64,000 nucleotides of DNA from Brucella cytisi (lineage in GTDB: Bacteria; Pseudomonadota; Alphaproteobacteria; Rhizobiales; Rhizobiaceae): NCBI GenBank assembly GCA_012103075.1, contig JAAVLQ010000003.1, positions 682,001-746,000 on the forward strand, given 5' to 3'. The notes below the pieces were generated by a model. That model saw only the letters and a list, made by a program, of their open reading frames with translations, did no database searches and had not been told where the DNA came from. The position numbers were made by a program, and so were the translations under genes. Positions 42,078 through 53,091 of this stretch are shown here, piece by piece; within the stretch, counting starts at the first letter, position 1; each line of letters starts with the position of its first letter.

Positions 42078-43034
42078 TCAGAATGACGGGCAGATTCGTG
42101 TATCCATTACGTCTTCGCAGCGAGGTGAACGACGAAAATGATCGTAATAAAGCGTCCAGTTCGTCTTGTCGGCAGCTCTGTAAGGCCCGAACTTGAAATA
42201 CTGGTTGGCGCCAAGCCCCGGATCATTGTGTCCGATACGGCCCTTCACAGTGACGATCCATTTGTTGTTGGCGAATATTTCGATATGTCCGGAGCCGTCG
42301 GGACCCGGTTTCGTATAGATGGCGAAATCAATCCAGCCCGATTCCGGCGACGGCAACTTGTTGCCACGGTCTATAACGGTCATCGCGGTCGTCCGGCTGC
42401 TGAAGCGGGGATCATCGTGTGACGTCCAGTCACTCTGGGTAGCAACCAGCGCCCGCATCTGGTTGACATCAGGACGAAACCAGACCGGCGTCCCTCTGTC
42501 CCGGAAAGCCGGGCATCTGCCGCAGCAGGCGTGACATAATTGGTTTCAACCGTCGCGAAAAGCTTGCCGTTGTTTAGCCGAAGCGCCAGAAACGGACTGA
42601 AATCACCCCCGGCATCCGGCCCGATCTCACGTTTCCATTGCGCAATCAGATAACGATGGTTGCCGCGGGGAACGGATCGGCGAACTTGACCGCAAACCCG
42701 TACCAGATCCCCCGGTCGTAAGGCACACGCCTGTCGGTTTTTTCCCAGATTTCAGCACGCTCGCTGCAATTTTCCCCGGTCTGCGGACAATACGGTTTGA
42801 CGCTCAGTTTCAGGGCGCCATTTCCCTTGAAGGTCACGTCCGACTGAAACTCGACATTTCCTGCGCTTTGTTCGAAATTGCGACGATAGTAAAGTCCGCC
42901 CGACGGAGAAAAGTCGGCTCCTTCGAAGTCGTCGACAAGAGGCGTATTCCGGGATTCCATTGCCACCGCCGATGGTGTGGGGATGAAGTTCGAGATGAAC
43001 AGGAGCGCAGCCAGCCGGTGATGACACGCTTCAT
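42078..43034 (-). CDS. Secreted polysaccharide lyase, heparin-lyase I-like fold (frameshifted)
   Basis: ATG at 43034 begins MKRVIT; a small break near 43015 leads to LAALLFISNFIPTPSAVA, together a signal peptide. The mature part has the polysaccharide lyase (PF14099) pattern: FEGADFSPSGGLYYRRNF, SERAEIWEK, GIWYGFAVKFADPFP and, after a break near 42660, QWKREIGPDAGG and a later break near 42460. The final third reads WIDFAIYTKPGPDGSGHIEIF and YFKFGPYRAADKTNWTLYYDHFRR, both typical of this family. About 315 residues. Its ATG overlaps the stop of the cyclase gene (ATGA), so the two are co-translated. The enzyme should cut a uronic-acid-containing polymer outside the cell. Confidence 0.8.
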
Positions 43035-44365
43035 TTTGACGACGTCTCCAGTACGCGATTGGGTTCGTTCGAACCGGCGTTGCGATGCAGCAGCATGATC
43101 TGTTCCGCTTCGGAAAGCTCATCGACGTTAGAATCGTCCGATAGTTTATCCGCATTGCAGCAAGCCAGCGATTTCGGACGCAAGACTGTCACTTTCTGCC
43201 CCACGCCACGCAGTTTTTCGTCACCGAGCTTCACCCAGTCGCCACCGCTATAATTCACGAAGTTCCCGCTGGCGATAATTTCCGACGAATATCGCTTCGT
43301 CAACCCTTGCAAACGTTGCACTTCATTGACGGCAGAACCGAAAGCAGAGAAGGTCAGCCGGTCACGCAGACCGACATTTCCAAACATCACATTGCCCACG
43401 TGAAGACCCACACCATACCGAATGGCGGATTTATCATTTTTCGGCGTTCCTTGTTGAGAGCAGCCACATTGGCCTGAGCCTGCGCGGGGCGGATACTGCC
43501 GCCTGACAGGCGATGACCGAAGGTTCCCGATGACGACCGCATGGATAGACAGCCAGAAAGCCGTCACCGATGAAGCTCAGAATTTCGCCGCCATTCCGGT
43601 TAAACGGTGCGGCCAGCGCATCGAAAAACTGATTGAGCGTCTCGATATAGAGCTGCCGCCCCTCTTTTTCGGCCAGAGCAGTGGACTGGCGCATATCGCC
43701 CATGACCAGCGCTGCGCGTATAGTTTCACCATCGCCGCGCTTGATCTGGCCGTTAAGAACACGACGGCCGGCATCCCCGCCCAGATAGGTGGTCAACATA
43801 CTATTTGTTAGCTTGCCGAGCACGGCAATCTTGGCAGCAACCGCCAGCTGGCTTTGAAGCCTCAGAAGAGAAGCAATCATGTCATCATCGAAGCCTGAAC
43901 GGCTGTCCGTCGACCATGATCCCATCATACCCTGCATGGAATCAGCGCCAAACGGTTGGATGAATGCCAGATAATCGGTCATGCCCTGTTGTTTCAGCTC
44001 CGTAAAACAGGGAACTCGTCGGCTGAATCCGGTGTGAAGCGCCTGCGAAGATGATCCAGCTTGTTGGAAAGCAGATAGTAATATGGACTTGAAAGAAAGC
44101 GTTCCGGCTTTTCGCCCTGCTTGTGCCTGAACCCTCTATGGTCAACCCCTGTGAACGATGCCATGTAAAACCAACGGCGTCGTAAAGTGGGTGAAGCATC
44201 GAGAATGTCATATGCGCCCGCGCAACCGGAAGACCGGCGGCAGCGGGCGCTCGCAGAAACCCAGAAGTATGGTTTGCAGCGTCTCCCCGCCATCGATGAC
44301 CGGGTCAACCATTCGGTCGCCTTGTCAAGTAGAACGGCTGATACGCCGGTTTCGGTCTTTCTCAT
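43031..44365 (-). CDS. Class III adenylate/guanylate cyclase with N-terminal sensory domain (frameshifted)
   Basis: The start is taken at MRKTETGVSAVLLDKATEWL (44365). The N-terminal domain, read in pieces, includes ARAHMTFSMLHPLYDAVGFTW and RFLSSPYYYLLSNKLDHLRRR, a module seen with rhizobial cyclases. The catalytic domain has VMGDMRQSTALAE, FFDALAAPFNRNGGEILSFIGDGFLAVYP and VHVGNVMFGNVG. The metal aspartates are GDM and GDG. The C-terminus is LHRNAGSNEPNR. Breaks lie near 44280, 44020 and 43460. About 440 residues, soluble. It is the upstream partner of a secreted polysaccharide lyase. Confidence 0.8.
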
Positions 44366-45218
44366 GATACTGACCTGTCCAATTCCACTTCCGGGAAAGT
44401 TTTGAAAATCCTCGCACGGGAAAAAAATATTACGTTCGCCATCGACTTGTCCCGACATTCTATCATGGTTCGATTTCTCGCAGCAGGCAGTTCCCCGGTT
44501 CAGGGGAATATGGATTATGATTTACAGGCTTCCATCGTGAACCATTCTCAATTGATCGTGACCGCACCGGCTTGCGTTCTGTTTTCTCGCTGAATACCTG
44601 CGAGATATTTTGCGGGCAAGGCTGAATCACCGCAACTCGACTGCGATACAGGAACCGGCACATACCATCGGCGTCCTTGCCCCCACTGATATCCGGACTA
44701 CGTCGGTTCAAAAGCGGTAAGTGATCTCATCAAAGCGATGCCGTCACATCGAGTTATAACAGCAGATATGGACGTTCTTGGTCGCGCTGCAATTCTCCAT
44801 GGGATAATTTGTCGTATTCAGGGCTACGGTGACGATCAGAGGTTACGGAGCCTGAACGATTGCACTATTTATCTCCGGCATTAAAATCTGGTCTTGCTCT
44901 TATATCAAGAAATATCTCTGACTTTTATTATTGCTTGAAGCTTATTCCAACGGCACGTATGTTATTCCATAGAACACGGTTTATTGTTTCGCCATCAACG
45001 ATACTCACTCATATCAAATAGTAGCGCAATGCTAACCACCGAGCGGTGACTCGACACCTTCATAAGGGAAGGCAGCAGAACCTGTGCATGCAGCGGATCC
45101 GAAACCCGCACGAAATGTGGCTTCACAGGCGCATTTCGATAAACGCTAGTTCGCTTCATTGGTCGCGTTGTTATTTAACCTGTTTCCCAATATGATCAGG
45201 TTGTCTGCGGGGGTAATC
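44366..45218. other. Intergenic stretch between the cyclase and the diguanylate cyclase
   Basis: About 850 bases, the longest stretch without a supported gene. The 44870-45000 part is AT-rich. It lies between divergent genes, so it must hold two promoters. No recognisable RNA, repeat or small protein was found; a frame at 44463-44711 minus has no family character. Confidence 0.4.
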
Positions 45219-46380
45219 ATGGACACTCGATCTGTTTATATAACAGTAACGCTCGTCATTCTTGCGAACGGCGGTGTCCTGACAGCGGTCCTGGCTGATC
45301 TTCCCCAATCCCTTCGCCCCGCTGCTCGTATATGGCAAGCAGCTACTCTTCTGGTAGCGATTGGCTGCGTTACATTTGCTATCGAAGATCACATCCCATA
45401 TAATTTGGCAACTGCTCTGGCCAATGCGGTGCTATTAATCGCCCTTTGTTCATATCACGCAAGTATTAGAAGGTTTCACGGTCTTAGTGTCTATACTAAT
45501 GCCTTTATTTTTCCCGCGATTGGAACGATCCCATATGCCTATTATCTTTTTGTTGCCCCAGATATAGGAGCGCGAATATTTATTGTTGCGATTCTTTGGG
45601 GATTCATTACCTGCGCGTCGGCCATTATACTAATTCAGAACATCAGAAAACCGGAATATCGTTCCCGGGGCAGTCTTTCGATGACTGTTATTTATGTTGT
45701 GGTCACAATCGCCAATCTGACACGCACGCTCATTTATTTGTTTTATGAAAACCATGGTGTGAACACTGTCGCCGATAACGGACATTGGATGAATGCGATT
45801 ACTCCGATGTTTCTCTGTATTATGCCTGTCATCGGCACGACCTCATTTTGCTGATGTGCTCAGATCAGGTAAAGAAGCGTTGGGAAGACGCTGCATCGCG
45901 AGACCACCTGACAGAACTTCCCAATCGTCGCTCGCTTGTTTCTTACGGGCAGGCAAGCCCGGAGAATGCTCACACTGGCAAAATGATCGAGCACTCGCAA
46001 TGCTCGATATCGACGAATTCAAAAGTATCAACGACGATCACGGACATCAATCTGGCGACAAGGTCCTTCAGGAGATCGCGAAACGTATTGTCGACGTTCT
46101 TCATCCGAGCGATTTTATCGCTCGTTCCGGTGGAGAGGAATTCGTCATCATTTTCGGTGAAAAAGGTAGCATGTCACCGGAAATTTCTGCCGAAAGGATT
46201 CGTCAGGCCGTTGCCGGCAAATCGTTCCGAATTGGCGTTATTACCATTCAGGTAACGGTTTCTATCGGCGTTGTTTTATGTGGCGAAAACGCTAACTTTT
46301 CTGAAACTCTCAGCAGAGCCGATAAGGCCCTATACGCGGCCAAGAATAAAGGTCGAAATCGGGTCGTGTTCGCCGCGTAG
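45219..46380 (+). CDS. Membrane diguanylate cyclase, GGDEF domain (frameshifted)
   Basis: Starts at ATG 45219 behind GGGGGTAATC. The first 210 residues hold about six transmembrane helices (ITVTLVILANGGVLTAVLAD, WQAATLLVAIGCVTFAIED, LATALANAVLLIALCSYH, IFIVAILWGFITCASAIIL). After a short polar linker (KKRWEDAASRDHLTELPNRRSL, split by a break near 45935) comes the GGDEF domain: MLDIDEFKSINDDHGHQSGD, then RSGGEEFVIIF as the active A-site, then TVSIGV and ADKALYAAKNKGRNRV. A-site GGEEF is compatible with activity. The RxxD inhibitory site before it is not seen. It makes c-di-GMP at the membrane in response to an unknown signal. Confidence 0.87.
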
Positions 46381-46460
46381 CGTGGATGGCGCATATAATC
46401 AATTCTTCGCCTTTCTGGTGTTATCTTGATTGTTTGAATATCTGGAAGACGCTCCTGTCA

Positions 46461-47041
46461 TCATGGCTTGAGAGCGCGAAGCAGCTCCAGTAGCCCAGCT
46501 TTCAATGCAGCGACATCATCCGCTTCCGCCCGAAACGCAATCTCGTTCATCGCCCCGTTGAACAGCACGGCGAGTACCATGGGACCGGTCGAGAAATGGA
46601 TATTGCCTTCGCTAATTGCCTCCTCAATGCCGATCCTGAGGAGATCAAAGGAAAGTTCGCGATCGAGCGCTTCCCATTGCTCTCGCCCCAGCACCCCCGG
46701 CGCATCGACCACGAGTATACGACGGTTTTCGGGACGAACCATAAAGTCTATCCACGCGATCGAACCCTTTTCCAATGCCTCGACAGGCACGAGCACTCCC
46801 TTGGTTGCTATCTGGATCGTCTCCGCCGCGCCACGGCGGCGAGGTCGCGGCAAACCGCTTCAAACAAATCAGTCTTACCGCGATAGTGATGATAGAGAGC
46901 GCCGCGCGTTACTCCCGCCTCGGCTATGATCGCATCCGTACTGGTTTGGGCGTAGCCGTCACGGGCGAAGAGTGTCTGCGCTGCGGTGACCAACCGCCCT
47001 TTCGTTTGAAGCGTACGCAAGTCGTTTCTGGTCATAGTCAC
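46461..47041 (-). CDS. TetR-family transcriptional repressor (frameshifted)
   Basis: The helix-turn-helix reads AAQTLFARDGYAQTSTDAIIAEAGVTRGALYHHYRGKTDLFEAV, split over residues 18-62. The ligand domain follows after a break near 46850, with ALEKGSIAWIDFMVRPENRRIL. About 190 residues. It is divergent from the VOC-family gene at 47137 with about 95 bases between starts, a usual layout for a TetR protein that controls its neighbour. Confidence 0.82.
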
Positions 47042-47136
47042 CCCTCCAGATTCCGTTGACAGTCAGTCTGGTTGTAAATATTTTGCATAAAACATACCAA
47101 TAATCTGTTTGTTTTAATCTGGCAAGGAGACCTGTC

Positions 47137-47552
47137 ATGCGATTTTCCGACCGCTACCCGATCATAGTTACCACCAAAAAGACGAGGCCCGCGATTTCTG
47201 GCTGAAATATCTGGGGTTTGATGTGACTTTCGATAGTCAGTGGTTCTGTCTGCTTACTGCAGAGGATGGCACTGCTTCGATCGCCTTCATGACACCAGAT
47301 CATCCTTCGTCACCGCCCGGTCCCGAATGCTTTTCCGGAACCGGCCTTTGCTTCGAGATGGAAGTTGCAGACGCGAAAGCTGCTCATAACGAACTGACAG
47401 AGAGGGGACTAACTGTTACTTACCCGTTGACCGACGAGCCGTTCGGCCAACGCCGCTTTTGATTTGAAGACCCGTCGGGCCTATGGATCGATATTGTCGA
47501 GCAGATCACACCGCAAACCGGTTTCTGGGACAAATACCGGTTTAATCGTTGA
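47137..47552 (+). CDS. VOC-family (glyoxalase/bleomycin-resistance) protein with an internal stop
   Basis: ATG 47137 follows an AAGGAGA site. After MRFSDRYPII the frame breaks near 47170 and continues DEARDFWLKYLGFDV, then FMTPDHPSSPPG and CFEMEVADAKAAHNELTERGL. An in-frame TGA at 47460-47462 replaces a residue between RRF and FEDPSG; beyond it the reading continues DPSGLWIDIVEQITPQTGFW to TGA at 47552. Divergent from the TetR gene. Metal-binding, probably a resistance or detoxification enzyme. The end of this gene abuts an IS6-family copy. Confidence 0.75.
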
Positions 47553-48264
47553 GCCCCATTCGTTACCTCTATAAACCACGTCCACATGGATGTTGCGGCT
47601 TGTCGTAATTCACGATGGTCTGAAGAGTTGAATTTGTTGCGTGGAAAATAATGAAGATTGTAAATGGGATCATGGATTGAAGCGAACCGTTGCACATGTC
47701 GTGCTGACTTAAAGCGCTTCATGATCCGCTCTTGTCGTCGAACCGGCTGATGGGAATTCTCAGCCCGATTGTTCAAGCCCTTGTGTTGACGATGCTCGCA
47801 GACACCAAGACCCAATTTTCGTTTAGCTGCACCATAAGATCGCAATTTGTCTGTGATCATGACACGCGGTGAATAGCCATGGCCCGTTAGAAGTTTTCGC
47901 ATGAAGCGCTTGGCAGCCTTGGTATTGCGGCGCTTTTGAACCAGAACGTCGAGCACAAAGCCATCCTGATCAACCGCTCGCCACAGGAAATGGCGCTCTC
48001 CCTTGATCGTAATAACAACCTCATCCAAGTGCCATTTATCACCAAGGCGAGGTGTGCGACGGCGAATGGAACAGCATACGCTCTTCCAAACTTCTCCGCC
48101 CATTCCCGCACTGTCTTATGCGTGACAACAACTCCACGGTAGGCCAGCATGTCTTCAACCATCCGCAAGCTGAGCGGAAACCGATAATAAAGCCACACCG
48201 CATGCCCGATGATTTCTGCAGGAAAACGATGGCCTTTGAAGTGAACAGGCTGGGTTTCGGTCAT
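47553..48264 (-). mobile_element. IS6-family insertion sequence, transposase frameshifted (copy 1)
   Basis: ATG 48264 starts MTETQPVHFKGHRFPAEIIGHAVWLYYRFPLSLRMVEDML, the IS6-family N-terminal region. After a break near 48085 the DDE domain follows: WHLDEVVITIKGE, DVLVQKRRNTKAAKRFMRKLL, VMITDKLRSYGAAKR and NRAENSHQPVRRQERIMKRFKS. The transposase runs into the downstream VOC gene on the other strand, so its true end is unclear. I could not find the terminal repeats. About 230 residues, the expected size. Confidence 0.85.
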
Positions 48265-48453
48265 GCTCCTTGAGTATCGCAGCGCTTAGCAAAACCGGGC
48301 AAGGTGACACCACCCCTTCACGGCGCTGTAAGTTGTTTGCACCGCTTCAACTTAACATTTATTTTCTCGCCGGAACGGCCTTGTAGTCGCAAGGGCGCGA
48401 AAGTCAGGTGCAAAAGTTCGACTTGCGCGACTGACTTTTGCGGGTCGCTTGGA

Positions 48454-49109
48454 TCAACGGCATATGGCCGCCCTGATGTTGCTCAAATTCCTTTTTGCAC
48501 ACCCCTTTCCGTCAAAATTCTCATCGGAAAGCCATACCGCGAGTACGGCCTTGGCATCGGACCATTCCGTATCGAGAAGCGAAAATATCATGGTGTCGCG
48601 ACTGCGACCCTTCACCAGCATATGTTGCCGCAAATGCCCTTCCTGCCGGAATCCGAGGCGCAGTGCCGCCCGTTCCGATTTCGCGTTCTGGCTGTCGCAG
48701 CGCCATTCGCACCGCCGAAGTTTCAGCGTCTCGAACGCGTGGCGCATTAACAGGAACAAGGCTTCCGTTCCCCGCGCGTTCGCTGCAAGGCCGGGAGGAA
48801 AAGGACATAGCCGATCTCGACCGAACGATGCTCGGGATTGAACTTCATCAAGGCTGCCTGTCCGAGCACGGACAACGAAATGCGATCGATAATGGCGTAG
48901 CCGGAGAATTGATCGGAAGCGCAGAGCCGGACGAGGTGATCCCGATGGGCTTGCATATTGGGAAACGGCCCGTCTCTCAGGTAGCGCCACAAAGCATCTT
49001 TCTCCGCTCCATGCGAGGCGCGGTGTAGCGCTTCGACATGACGGTCGGGATCGAGTGCGACCAGTTCGACACATTGACCGGCCAAATGCTCCTGCGGGGT
49101 AGCCGTCAT
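48454..49109 (-). CDS. GNAT acetyltransferase, RimJ/RimL-like (frameshifted)
   Basis: Residues from MTATPQEHLAGQCVELVALDPDR to GYAIIDRISLSVLGQAAL form the N-terminal part, followed by SVEIGYVLFLPALQRTR (the beta-4 and acetyl-CoA loop region). A break near 48790 leads to GTEALFLLMRHAFETLKLRRCEWRCDSQNAKSERAALRLGF, the classic RimL C-terminal segment. About 215 residues. Start overlaps the AEC transporter gene stop (ATGA), so both probably share a message. Confidence 0.8.
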
Positions 49110-50023
49110 ACCAGTGCCTGTACGGTGAGAATTGCGAGGGGGATGGCGAGCACGGCAAGCGCGGTCTGGATCGAAATGATCGTCGCCATAAGCGGCGCAT
49201 CACCTCCCATCTGCTTTGCCAGAGGAAAGCCGGCGGGAGAGGTCGGGCAGGTTGCGAAGATCACCGCGATCGTCGTCATATCGGCGGAAACGCCAGTATA
49301 ACGGCACGCCAGAAAGGTGACGAGTGGAAAGACCAGCATCTTTGCCACGACAGACAGGATGACCGGTCGGGCGACCCCACCCAACCCGCCCATGCGCAGG
49401 TTCGCGCCGATCACCAGAAGCAGGACCGGCGTCGCGCGTCCGAGCATCCCGGCAAACTCATAGAGGATGAAATCCCTTTCGAGCTTAAGCAGGCTGAAGA
49501 CCAGTCCCGCCGCAATGGAAAGGATGATGGGATTGCGTAAGATATCCTGCACGATCCGGCGTTTCCCCGTCGCCTTGTGGAGCATCGACGCCAGAATGAT
49601 GACCACAACGACATTGGAGAGCGGCACGAGAGACGCCGTGGCGACGGTCCCGATCGTTGATCCGGTCGTCCCAAAGAGTTCGCCGGCGACGGCCAGCCCG
49701 ATAAAGGTATTATGCCGCCCGGCCCCTGAATAATCGAGGTCAGCGCCGGGCTTTCAAACCCGGGTCAATCGCCCGGCGGCAAAGGCAAAGACAATCGCGG
49801 CGGCAAAGCCCGCGATCAGGGAAACAGAGTAGGTGAGGATATTCGGGCTTGTAAGATCGAGCTTGGAGGTTTCGACAAACAGGAATGCCGGGAACAGTAC
49901 CCAATAGGCAATCTTGTTGATGCCGTCCCATACCTCAGAGCTTTGCACCAAAGTCAGTTGAAGGGTTTTTCCTAGTATAATGACCAGAAAGATCGGCAAA
50001 ACAAGCACTATGAGCGAAGGCAC
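49106..50023 (-). CDS. AEC-family (auxin efflux carrier-like) transporter (frameshifted)
   Basis: Ten hydrophobic helices in two halves: MPSLIVLVLPIFLVIILGKTL at the start, VSLIAGFAAAIVFAFAAGRL, a break near 49755 at the point where NTFIGLAVAGELFG resumes, and the C-terminal half with VGANLRMGG-like and ATCPTSPAGFPLAKQMGG segments. About 305 residues. AEC proteins export or import small carboxylates and auxin-like compounds. It is followed by the acetyltransferase gene with a four-base overlap. Confidence 0.82.
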
Positions 50024-50255
50024 ATTACATCCTGTTGGCTGACTGCAACGCTACCCGCGCCAGTTCATATATGTCGTAAAAATCCCACAGACCGTTCGAG
50101 AACTCTTCGAAGAATCGAGGATAGTTCGATTTAGGCGTGAACGGCAACTTTTCGCGCGAGTTTCACGGCCTTCTGTTCTGAGCATGTTGGTGGCGTTGAG
50201 GGGTGCTGCGACGTCTGGTTGGGCAGAGAGCGCCTTAAAACAAGCCGCTCTATTC

Positions 50256-51679
50256 CTATAGGGCTTCGATCAAGCCGGGAACGCCGACGAGTGATAACCC
50301 GCCTGATGTTGTCGGCAAGCGCAATCAGGCTGAACTCGCCGCGGACATTGTCGAGCCGCCGCATCAGGAACGCGCCCGGTTCATCCATTGCCTGATCGTG
50401 CCGAAGAGATGCTCGACACTATCACGCCCGTCTGTCGAGGATGTCGGGTTGCGCGACAAGTCGCACTGCCATGCGGTCGAGAACGTCCTCGTTCTCCGAC
50501 CGGGAGACACGGCGGAGACTTTTGGTGAAGCGCTCGCGCAGATGGCGCGCCTTGCAGGCGGCTCGTTTGGTGTAGTCGATCTTCACGTTGTCGCGTGACT
50601 TGCCGTAATGACGCGGCAAGAGCACATGGTCGCCCCGGGCAGAGATAGATGTCCTTGTCCAGATCGTAGCGGAATTCCTCCTTGGAAAGGAAGCCGTGAG
50701 CGACGGTCGGTCCGCGGATCGGCTCGGGCACGTAGGCGGTGATGCCGTTTGCCTCGCAGGCTTCGATATCCTCAATCTTGAAGTAACCGCGATCGGCGAC
50801 AGCCTCTATCTTCTCGACGCCGGGCGTATCCATCGCCGCTTTGACCGTGGGAACCAGAAGACCAAGGTCGATGACCTAGTTGCAAACCTCCTGCTCGGCG
50901 ATCATCTTGTGCTTCGTGTCCACAGCAAGCTGGACGTTATAGCCGACGCCGACTTTGGTCGTGCGCGCCATGGCGCGGGCGTCCGGATCGGTCAGCGAGA
51001 TCTGGTCTTCGCCGCTGCGGTCCAGTTCCTCCAGCATAGCCTTGTGCCGGGTGCGCTTGTCCCTGATCGCCGCGATCTTCTCGGCGAGCTTGCCGCCGGA
51101 GCCGCCGCTTTCGCCGTCAACATGCTCCTCCTCGGCATCGCCGTCGTCGAGGCGTTTCATGTAATCGGCCAGCTTCTCGTCGGCCTCACCGATGAACTTA
51201 GACAGAGCGGAACGGGCAAAATTGCGGTCTTTGTTATTGACCGCCGTGATGCGCGTGCCGTCCACAGTGAGCAACTCGCCCTACAAGGTCGAGCTGGCGG
51301 CACAACACGACGAACTCGCGGAACACTTTCCTGAAGGCCGAACGATTCGCCCGCTGGAAGGCTGCTATGGTACATCCGGTTTCAGGTGCCGTAGCAGCCA
51401 GATCATCTCGATGTTGCGATGGCATTCCGCCTCCAGCCGTCGGCTGGAGCGTACCCGGTTCAAATACCCATAGATGTAGAGCTTCAGCATGTCAGCGGGA
51501 TCGAAGCCCGGTCGACCGATATCCTTCGCGTCAGCCCGCACGAAGCCAACTGCCTTGAGATTGAGGCCATCAACAAAGGCCCCGCTATAGCGGACCGGAT
51601 TGTCCGGTCCCACGTAACCGTCAACCGCTTCCGGCAAAAGCAGCAGTTGCGAACGATCTGTTCCTGAAAGGTGAACCAT
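50256..51679 (-). mobile_element. IS1182-family insertion sequence, transposase broken
   Basis: ATG 51679 begins MVHLSGTDRSQLLLLPEAVDGYV, the IS1182 N-terminus, followed by RPGFDPADMLKLYIYGYLNRVRSSRRLE. The catalytic part has LLTVDGTRITAVNNKDRNF, VGVGYNVQLAVDTKHKMI, VADRGYFKIEDIEACEANGITAYVPEP, and the C-terminus VRGEFSLIALADNIRRVIT. A TAG replaces a glutamine codon near 50878, and frame breaks lie near 51370, 51280, 50640 and 50410 and 50290. About 475 residues. Terminal repeats were not identified. It lies just upstream of the immunity-gene cluster. Confidence 0.82.
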
Positions 51680-51810
51680 GGCAAATTTTAACACAACAGA
51701 ATTTTCTCTGGAATCGCCGAGGGAGTTTTGGGACAATCTCCTGACTTTCGCATCAAAATCGCCGACGCTGACTTTCAGGGAAGTACCCGATGAACTCGCA
51801 AGGATAGAAA

Positions 51811-52209
51811 ATGTCAGAAAACATGGAGATGCTGGAAAGCATTGCGCGGGCAATCACGGATGACATCAATGTCTCCCGTATTGACTGGACTGAGCTATCG
51901 ATCGTCTTCTCGTTCGAAGACGATGGTTTCTGCTCAGGACATTTTGGGTATGCCTATGACGGGGACGGGCGACCCACGCCGTTTACGCTTAACAGCATGG
52001 ATGCAGAGATATCGGCCAGCAATTATCGCGAATGGCTTCGGCAGGACGATGATAGGGGCATGATCAAGATGCTCTTCCAGTTCAACCGGCAATCGCGGAA
52101 AGTCCGGGCGGCTTTCGAGTACGATAATTCCTCACGGTGGCAAGTAACGCCGGCAAATATCGACGTCATAACCGATGAGCTCCGACCCGACCCGGACGAC
52201 GCGGGGTAA
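51811..52209 (+). CDS. YezG/DUF600-like immunity protein
   Basis: An intact 132-residue protein preceded by an AAGGA site. It contains DWTELSIVFSFEDDGFCSGHFGYAYDGDG and a C-terminal half ending NIDVITDELRPDPDDAG. The aromatic, acidic and mixed alpha/beta composition resembles YezG (DUF600) proteins, which neutralise polymorphic nuclease toxins. This assignment rests on pattern and context, not a motif. It is followed immediately by an LRR gene and other immunity-like genes. A toxin gene is not seen. Confidence 0.5.
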   Translation: MSENMEMLESIARAITDDINVSRIDWTELSIVFSFEDDGFCSGHFGYAYDGDGRPTPFTLNSMDAEISASNYREWLRQDDDRGMIKMLFQFNRQSRKVRAAFEYDNSSRWQVTPANIDVITDELRPDPDDAG

Positions 52210-53091
52210 GTGGCGATGCAGCGGATTGCACCATGGGAAACCGAACTACCCGATGATTTGACGCCTGCTCAGGGCTATCAACTTGCACTTGACCGCATCG
52301 CATGGCGTGCGGCGGGCCGGCCCGACCCGGCTACGCTGGATGAGTGGCCGGACGATGATGATCTCGATTACCTGCTCAGCCGACATTCGCACGATACACT
52401 CGACCTTAATAGTCTGAAGCTGCGTAAGGTGCCCGACGAGCTCTACCAGTCGGAGGGCATCACGTTTCTGTTTCTGCTGGACAACAGAATCGAGACCATT
52501 CCCGAGCGGTTCGCGGAGGTACTTCGGCTTGAAGAGTTGTCGCTTTTCGGAAATCCTCTGCGCGAGGTGCCAGCATCGCTCCTGTTAATGGAAGGTCTCA
52601 AGGGCCTCTATCTCGGTCGCAGCGCGCTTACCGGGCTGCCACATCTCGACCGCCCGTCAACCAGCATCAGGACGCTTGGGCTGGAGCGCACCGAATGGCT
52701 GGAGATTCCCGAAGGCTATCTTGCCAATTTCCCGAATCTCAGAAGCCTGTCCTTGGGCCACTCGTTCCGGCGCAAGATCCCGGAGGAGGTCTTTGGCCTG
52801 TCCGAACTCATTCAACTCGATTTCGAGGGAAACTCGCTCACGGTGCTTCCCGCGCAAATAGGAGGGCTGACCAAACTGTTCAGTCTCCAACTTCGCGACT
52901 GCAAGCTGGAGACGCTGCCAAAGGCGCTCGGGGAGCTTACCAAACTCGAAGAAAAGGCGGGAAGCGGCCCGTTTGGCCTCCATATCTCCGGCAACCCGTT
53001 CAAGGACAAGGAGCTGAAACGCATCGCGAGGTTGAAGAACCCGCAGCAGACGATCGAAGCACTCGCATGGGCCCGTTCCAATGGAAGTTGA
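52210..53091 (+). CDS. Leucine-rich repeat protein, possible immunity-associated
   Basis: An intact 293-residue protein that begins at GTG 52210 or ATG 52216, one base after the preceding stop. After a 65-residue helical start come at least seven LRR units with the xLxxLxLxxN pattern (LFLLDNRIETIPERF, LEELSLFGNPLREVP, LIQLDFEGNSLTVLP, KLFSLQLRDCKLETLP). The C-terminus is helical (LARLKNPQQTIEALAWARS). No signal peptide or membrane segment, so cytoplasmic. Such LRR proteins occur beside polymorphic-toxin immunity genes, but could also be toxin adaptors. Confidence 0.75.
   Translation: MAMQRIAPWETELPDDLTPAQGYQLALDRIAWRAAGRPDPATLDEWPDDDDLDYLLSRHSHDTLDLNSLKLRKVPDELYQSEGITFLFLLDNRIETIPERFAEVLRLEELSLFGNPLREVPASLLLMEGLKGLYLGRSALTGLPHLDRPSTSIRTLGLERTEWLEIPEGYLANFPNLRSLSLGHSFRRKIPEEVFGLSELIQLDFEGNSLTVLPAQIGGLTKLFSLQLRDCKLETLPKALGELTKLEEKAGSGPFGLHISGNPFKDKELKRIARLKNPQQTIEALAWARSNGS

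Noticed and set aside
44463..44711. An 82-codon minus-strand frame as a gene
   Set aside because: No family character, starts in a weak context and lies in a long stretch of non-coding DNA.
47553..48310. Terminal inverted repeats of the first IS6-family copy
   Set aside because: I looked for the GGCTCTGTTGCAAA-type end on both sides and found no convincing pair.
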